A program made the translations under genes and the position numbers. From positions 1 through 5,895 of the forward strand of contig DASXSB010000046.1 in assembly GCA_036506275.1 (NCBI GenBank): a stretch of 5,895 bases of DNA, in the 5' to 3' direction. Shown piece by piece: positions 4,592 to 5,895 of this stretch. The notes beneath the pieces were generated by a model. It made no database searches. It saw nothing but the letters and a program-made list of their open reading frames with translations, and was not told the DNA's origin. Positions within the stretch are counted from its first letter, which is position 1. The number at the start of each line of letters is the position of its first letter. The stretch comes from DASXSB01 sp036506275. GTDB taxonomy: Bacteria > Methylomirabilota > Methylomirabilia > Rokubacteriales > CSP1-6.

Positions 4592-5446
4592 TCACCGCCG
4601 GCGCACTTCGACCTTCTCGCCGACGAGGATCGTCATGAGGTCCTCGCCGACTTCCAGCGCTCCCGAATACGCCTTGCGCGTGGGTGGGATCAAATCTTGT
4701 TGATCGGCATCGGGCTGGACGATGTGAGAGTAGACGGCGAGGCGCGGCCGGGTGCGCGCGAACACCTCGCCTGCCTGCTCCGGCGTCACGTGGTGCGCGA
4801 TGACGGACCGCGCGCGCTCGGGCCGCGTGCCCGCTCGCACGAACGATTCCGGCGACGCCACCTCGTGGATGAGGAGATCGACGCCCTGCGCGTGCCGGAT
4901 GAGATTTTCCGAGACGCGCGTGTCGCCGGAAAGGACGACCGAGCGGTCGTCGTAGTCCACGCGATACCCGAACGCGGGCCGGATCGGCGCATGATCGACC
5001 TCGAAGGCGGTGATCCGAAGGCCCGCCTTCTCGAGCACGACGCCTTCTTCTATATCGTGGCCGAGAATGACGACGCCGTCCGGCGGAGGGCGATCGTCAT
5101 AGAGGCGGATCCGGATGTCGAAGTCGTAGGCCTGCTCGAGGTGCGACAGCATCTTCGTGGTCCCCCGCGGCCCCCACACCGGAAGCGGCCGGTCGCGCCC
5201 CGGTCCCACGAGCCAGCCCGTGAGCCAGAGGTCGGGGAACCCGACGACGTGATCCGAGTGGAGATGCGTGAACAGCACGCCGTCGATGTCCTGCCAGCGA
5301 ATCTTGAGCTGCGCGAGCCGCTGCAGCGCCCCGCGGCCGGCGTCGAAGAGGAGCTTCTGGTCGCCGGCTTCGACGAGGATGCTCGGCCCGAACCGATTCA
5401 TGGCCGGCACCGGAGTGCCGGTGCCGAGCAGCGTGACCTGGATCAT
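4592..5446 (-). CDS. Metallo-beta-lactamase-fold hydrolase, RNase Z / arylsulfatase-like
   Basis: The 284-residue product begins MIQVTLLGTGTPVPAMNRFG, typical of the RNase Z-like branch. All metal-binding motifs are present: THLHSDHVVG (H61, H63, D65, H66), H152 in VDHAPIRPAFGYR, D175 in LSGDTRVSE, and H241 in YSHIV, plus HEVAS (193-197) and AHHVTPEQAGEVFA (218-230), which match the HEA and HST blocks of RNase Z. The enzyme should be a functional two-metal phosphodiesterase, esterase or lactonase. Bacterial tRNase Z is usually about 305-320 residues with a tRNA-gripping arm before the fourth metal ligand; I see no such insertion here, so I prefer a small-molecule hydrolase of the AtsA-like group over tRNase Z. 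The ATG at 5446 overlaps the stop of the NIPSNAP remnant (ATGA), so it is read from the same message. There is no signal peptide. Confidence 0.87.
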   Translation of the reverse strand: MIQVTLLGTGTPVPAMNRFGPSILVEAGDQKLLFDAGRGALQRLAQLKIRWQDIDGVLFTHLHSDHVVGFPDLWLTGWLVGPGRDRPLPVWGPRGTTKMLSHLEQAYDFDIRIRLYDDRPPPDGVVILGHDIEEGVVLEKAGLRITAFEVDHAPIRPAFGYRVDYDDRSVVLSGDTRVSENLIRHAQGVDLLIHEVASPESFVRAGTRPERARSVIAHHVTPEQAGEVFARTRPRLAVYSHIVQPDADQQDLIPPTRKAYSGALEVGEDLMTILVGEKVEVRRR

Positions 5447-5598
5447 CGTCGCATGAAGCTCCGGTCGAAGCGCATCCGCTCGTACTCGGCGAGCGACGGG
5501 AACGAGAAGAGGTTCACCGCGATGTCGTTCGGCCCCCCGTGGGGCAGGAAATAGCCGTGCTGCGTCTCCCCATATTTCGCGGCGAGCGGGATCACCAT
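5443..5598 (-). pseudogene. NIPSNAP-like gene remnant, shortened at the start and in the C-terminal half
   Basis: From ATG 5598 the frame gives 51 residues: MVIPLAAKYGETQHGYFLPH, then a GPNDIAVNLFSFPSLAEYER block, ending MRFDRSFMRR. The blocks IPL..KYG..HGYFLPH, NDIA..LFSFPSLA.YE and a final RSF.R match, in order, the bacterial NIPSNAP-like proteins of about 100 residues that I remember (small ferredoxin-like dimers of unknown role). Two parts seem to be missing: the first 25 or so residues before MVIPLA, and about 25-30 residues (normally including DPECQAAF) between YERMR and FDRSF. An out-of-frame ATG at 5618-5616, overlapping the membrane-gene stop as ATGA, may be the ancestral start. The open frame upstream to 5697 is antisense-free but lies in the membrane gene in another frame, so I reject it as N-terminus. 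Alternatives are a functional mini-protein or an assembly collapse. The stop overlaps the hydrolase start. Confidence 0.6.
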
Positions 5599-5614
5599 GC
5601 GCGGCGCAACGATA

Positions 5615-5895
5615 TCATCTTCTCGGCGCGGCTCCGTTCGCGTGCGATCCGGAGCCGGAGCGCCCGGTCGATCCCACCGCCCACAGCGCGAGCCCATTCA
5701 CCATGAGGGCGGCGACGGCGGCCACGGTGTACGTCCACACGAGACCGCCGCGTACGAGCAGGGTCGCGATCACCAGGAACATCGTCGCGTGCGACAGGGA
5801 GCCCAGCACGATCCCGCGCAGGAGCACGCCGGCGGCGGCCGCGCCTTCCGTGCGGTGCGTGAAAGCGCCCAGGACGAGCGCGAACACGGGAAACG
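5615..5895 (-). CDS. Membrane protein, C-terminal part (gene runs off the right edge)
   Basis: The minus-strand frame is open from the window end to TGA at 5617-5615, about 92 residues. It is strongly hydrophobic: FPVFALVLGAF at the edge, then AAAAGVLLRGIVLGSLSHATMFLVIATLLV (about 20-48, one long or two tightly packed segments), and VWTYTVAAVAALMVNGLALWAV (about 52-73), followed by a polar tail rich in Gly, Ser and Arg (GSTGRSGSGSHANGAAPRR). A three-or-more-segment inner-membrane protein is clear; the conserved-looking polar residues HRTEG and SHA between segments hint at a family, but I do not recognise it. The true start lies beyond the window; the internal GTG at 5887 is unlikely to be it. 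The stop overlaps an ATG at 5618 (ATGA), suggesting that it was once translationally coupled to the NIPSNAP-like gene below it. Confidence 0.7.
   Translation of the reverse strand, partial: FPVFALVLGAFTHRTEGAAAAGVLLRGIVLGSLSHATMFLVIATLLVRGGLVWTYTVAAVAALMVNGLALWAVGSTGRSGSGSHANGAAPRR

Noticed and set aside
4697..5554. 285-codon plus-strand open frame opposite the hydrolase
   Set aside because: Antisense shadow of a gene with a full metallo-beta-lactamase motif set.
5599..5697. N-terminal extension of the NIPSNAP-like frame to 5697
   Set aside because: The added residues (Arg/Pro-rich) are an out-of-frame reading of the membrane-protein tail and do not resemble a NIPSNAP N-terminus.

Overview
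The window is high-GC bacterial chromosomal DNA (about 70% G+C by eye) with short intergenic gaps, stop/start overlaps and GTG starts. Several proteins (the squalene/phytoene synthase, the CxxC protein ending in RPFDLE, the M23 peptidase, the edge lipoprotein) resemble ones I remember from uncultured soil lineages such as Candidatus Rokubacteria/Methylomirabilota or deltaproteobacterial relatives. That placement comes from memory and G+C, not from a search. I see no rRNA, tRNA, CRISPR array, insertion sequence or phage gene.

Layout from left to right. Positions 1-131 (minus) hold the N-terminus of a lipoprotein cut by the window edge. Positions 132-545 are a non-coding region between divergent genes, with a perfect minus-strand TATAAT and some short inverted repeats. 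Positions 546-2311 (plus) are a two-gene unit, a PAC2-family protein followed by a secreted M23 metallopeptidase, joined by a GTGA overlap. A minus-strand block follows, transcribed leftward from about 3981: a small CxxC protein (3681-3980), a squalene/phytoene synthase (2669-3670, with no standard start codon) and, after an 85-base gap, a 91-residue protein with an extremely basic tail (2308-2583). At about 4010-4056 two back-to-back promoters drive this block and a DinB-like gene (4067-4591, plus). The right end is a minus-strand operon: a membrane protein cut by the window edge (5615-5895), an eroded NIPSNAP-like gene (5443-5598) and an RNase Z-like metallo-beta-lactamase-fold hydrolase (4592-5446).

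How the genes relate: the PAC2/M23 pair and the membrane protein/NIPSNAP/hydrolase set each look co-translated. The CxxC protein and the isoprenoid synthase are 10 bases apart and probably share a message. Both convergent junctions have no gap, with opposite stop codons overlapping (CTAG) or abutting (TGATCA).

I found no convincing new multi-gene system. The points most worth a second look are the missing start codon of the squalene synthase gene, the NIPSNAP gene that seems to have lost two internal pieces, the symmetric divergent promoter with apparently leaderless starts, and the basic-tailed protein with its palindrome-rich leader.
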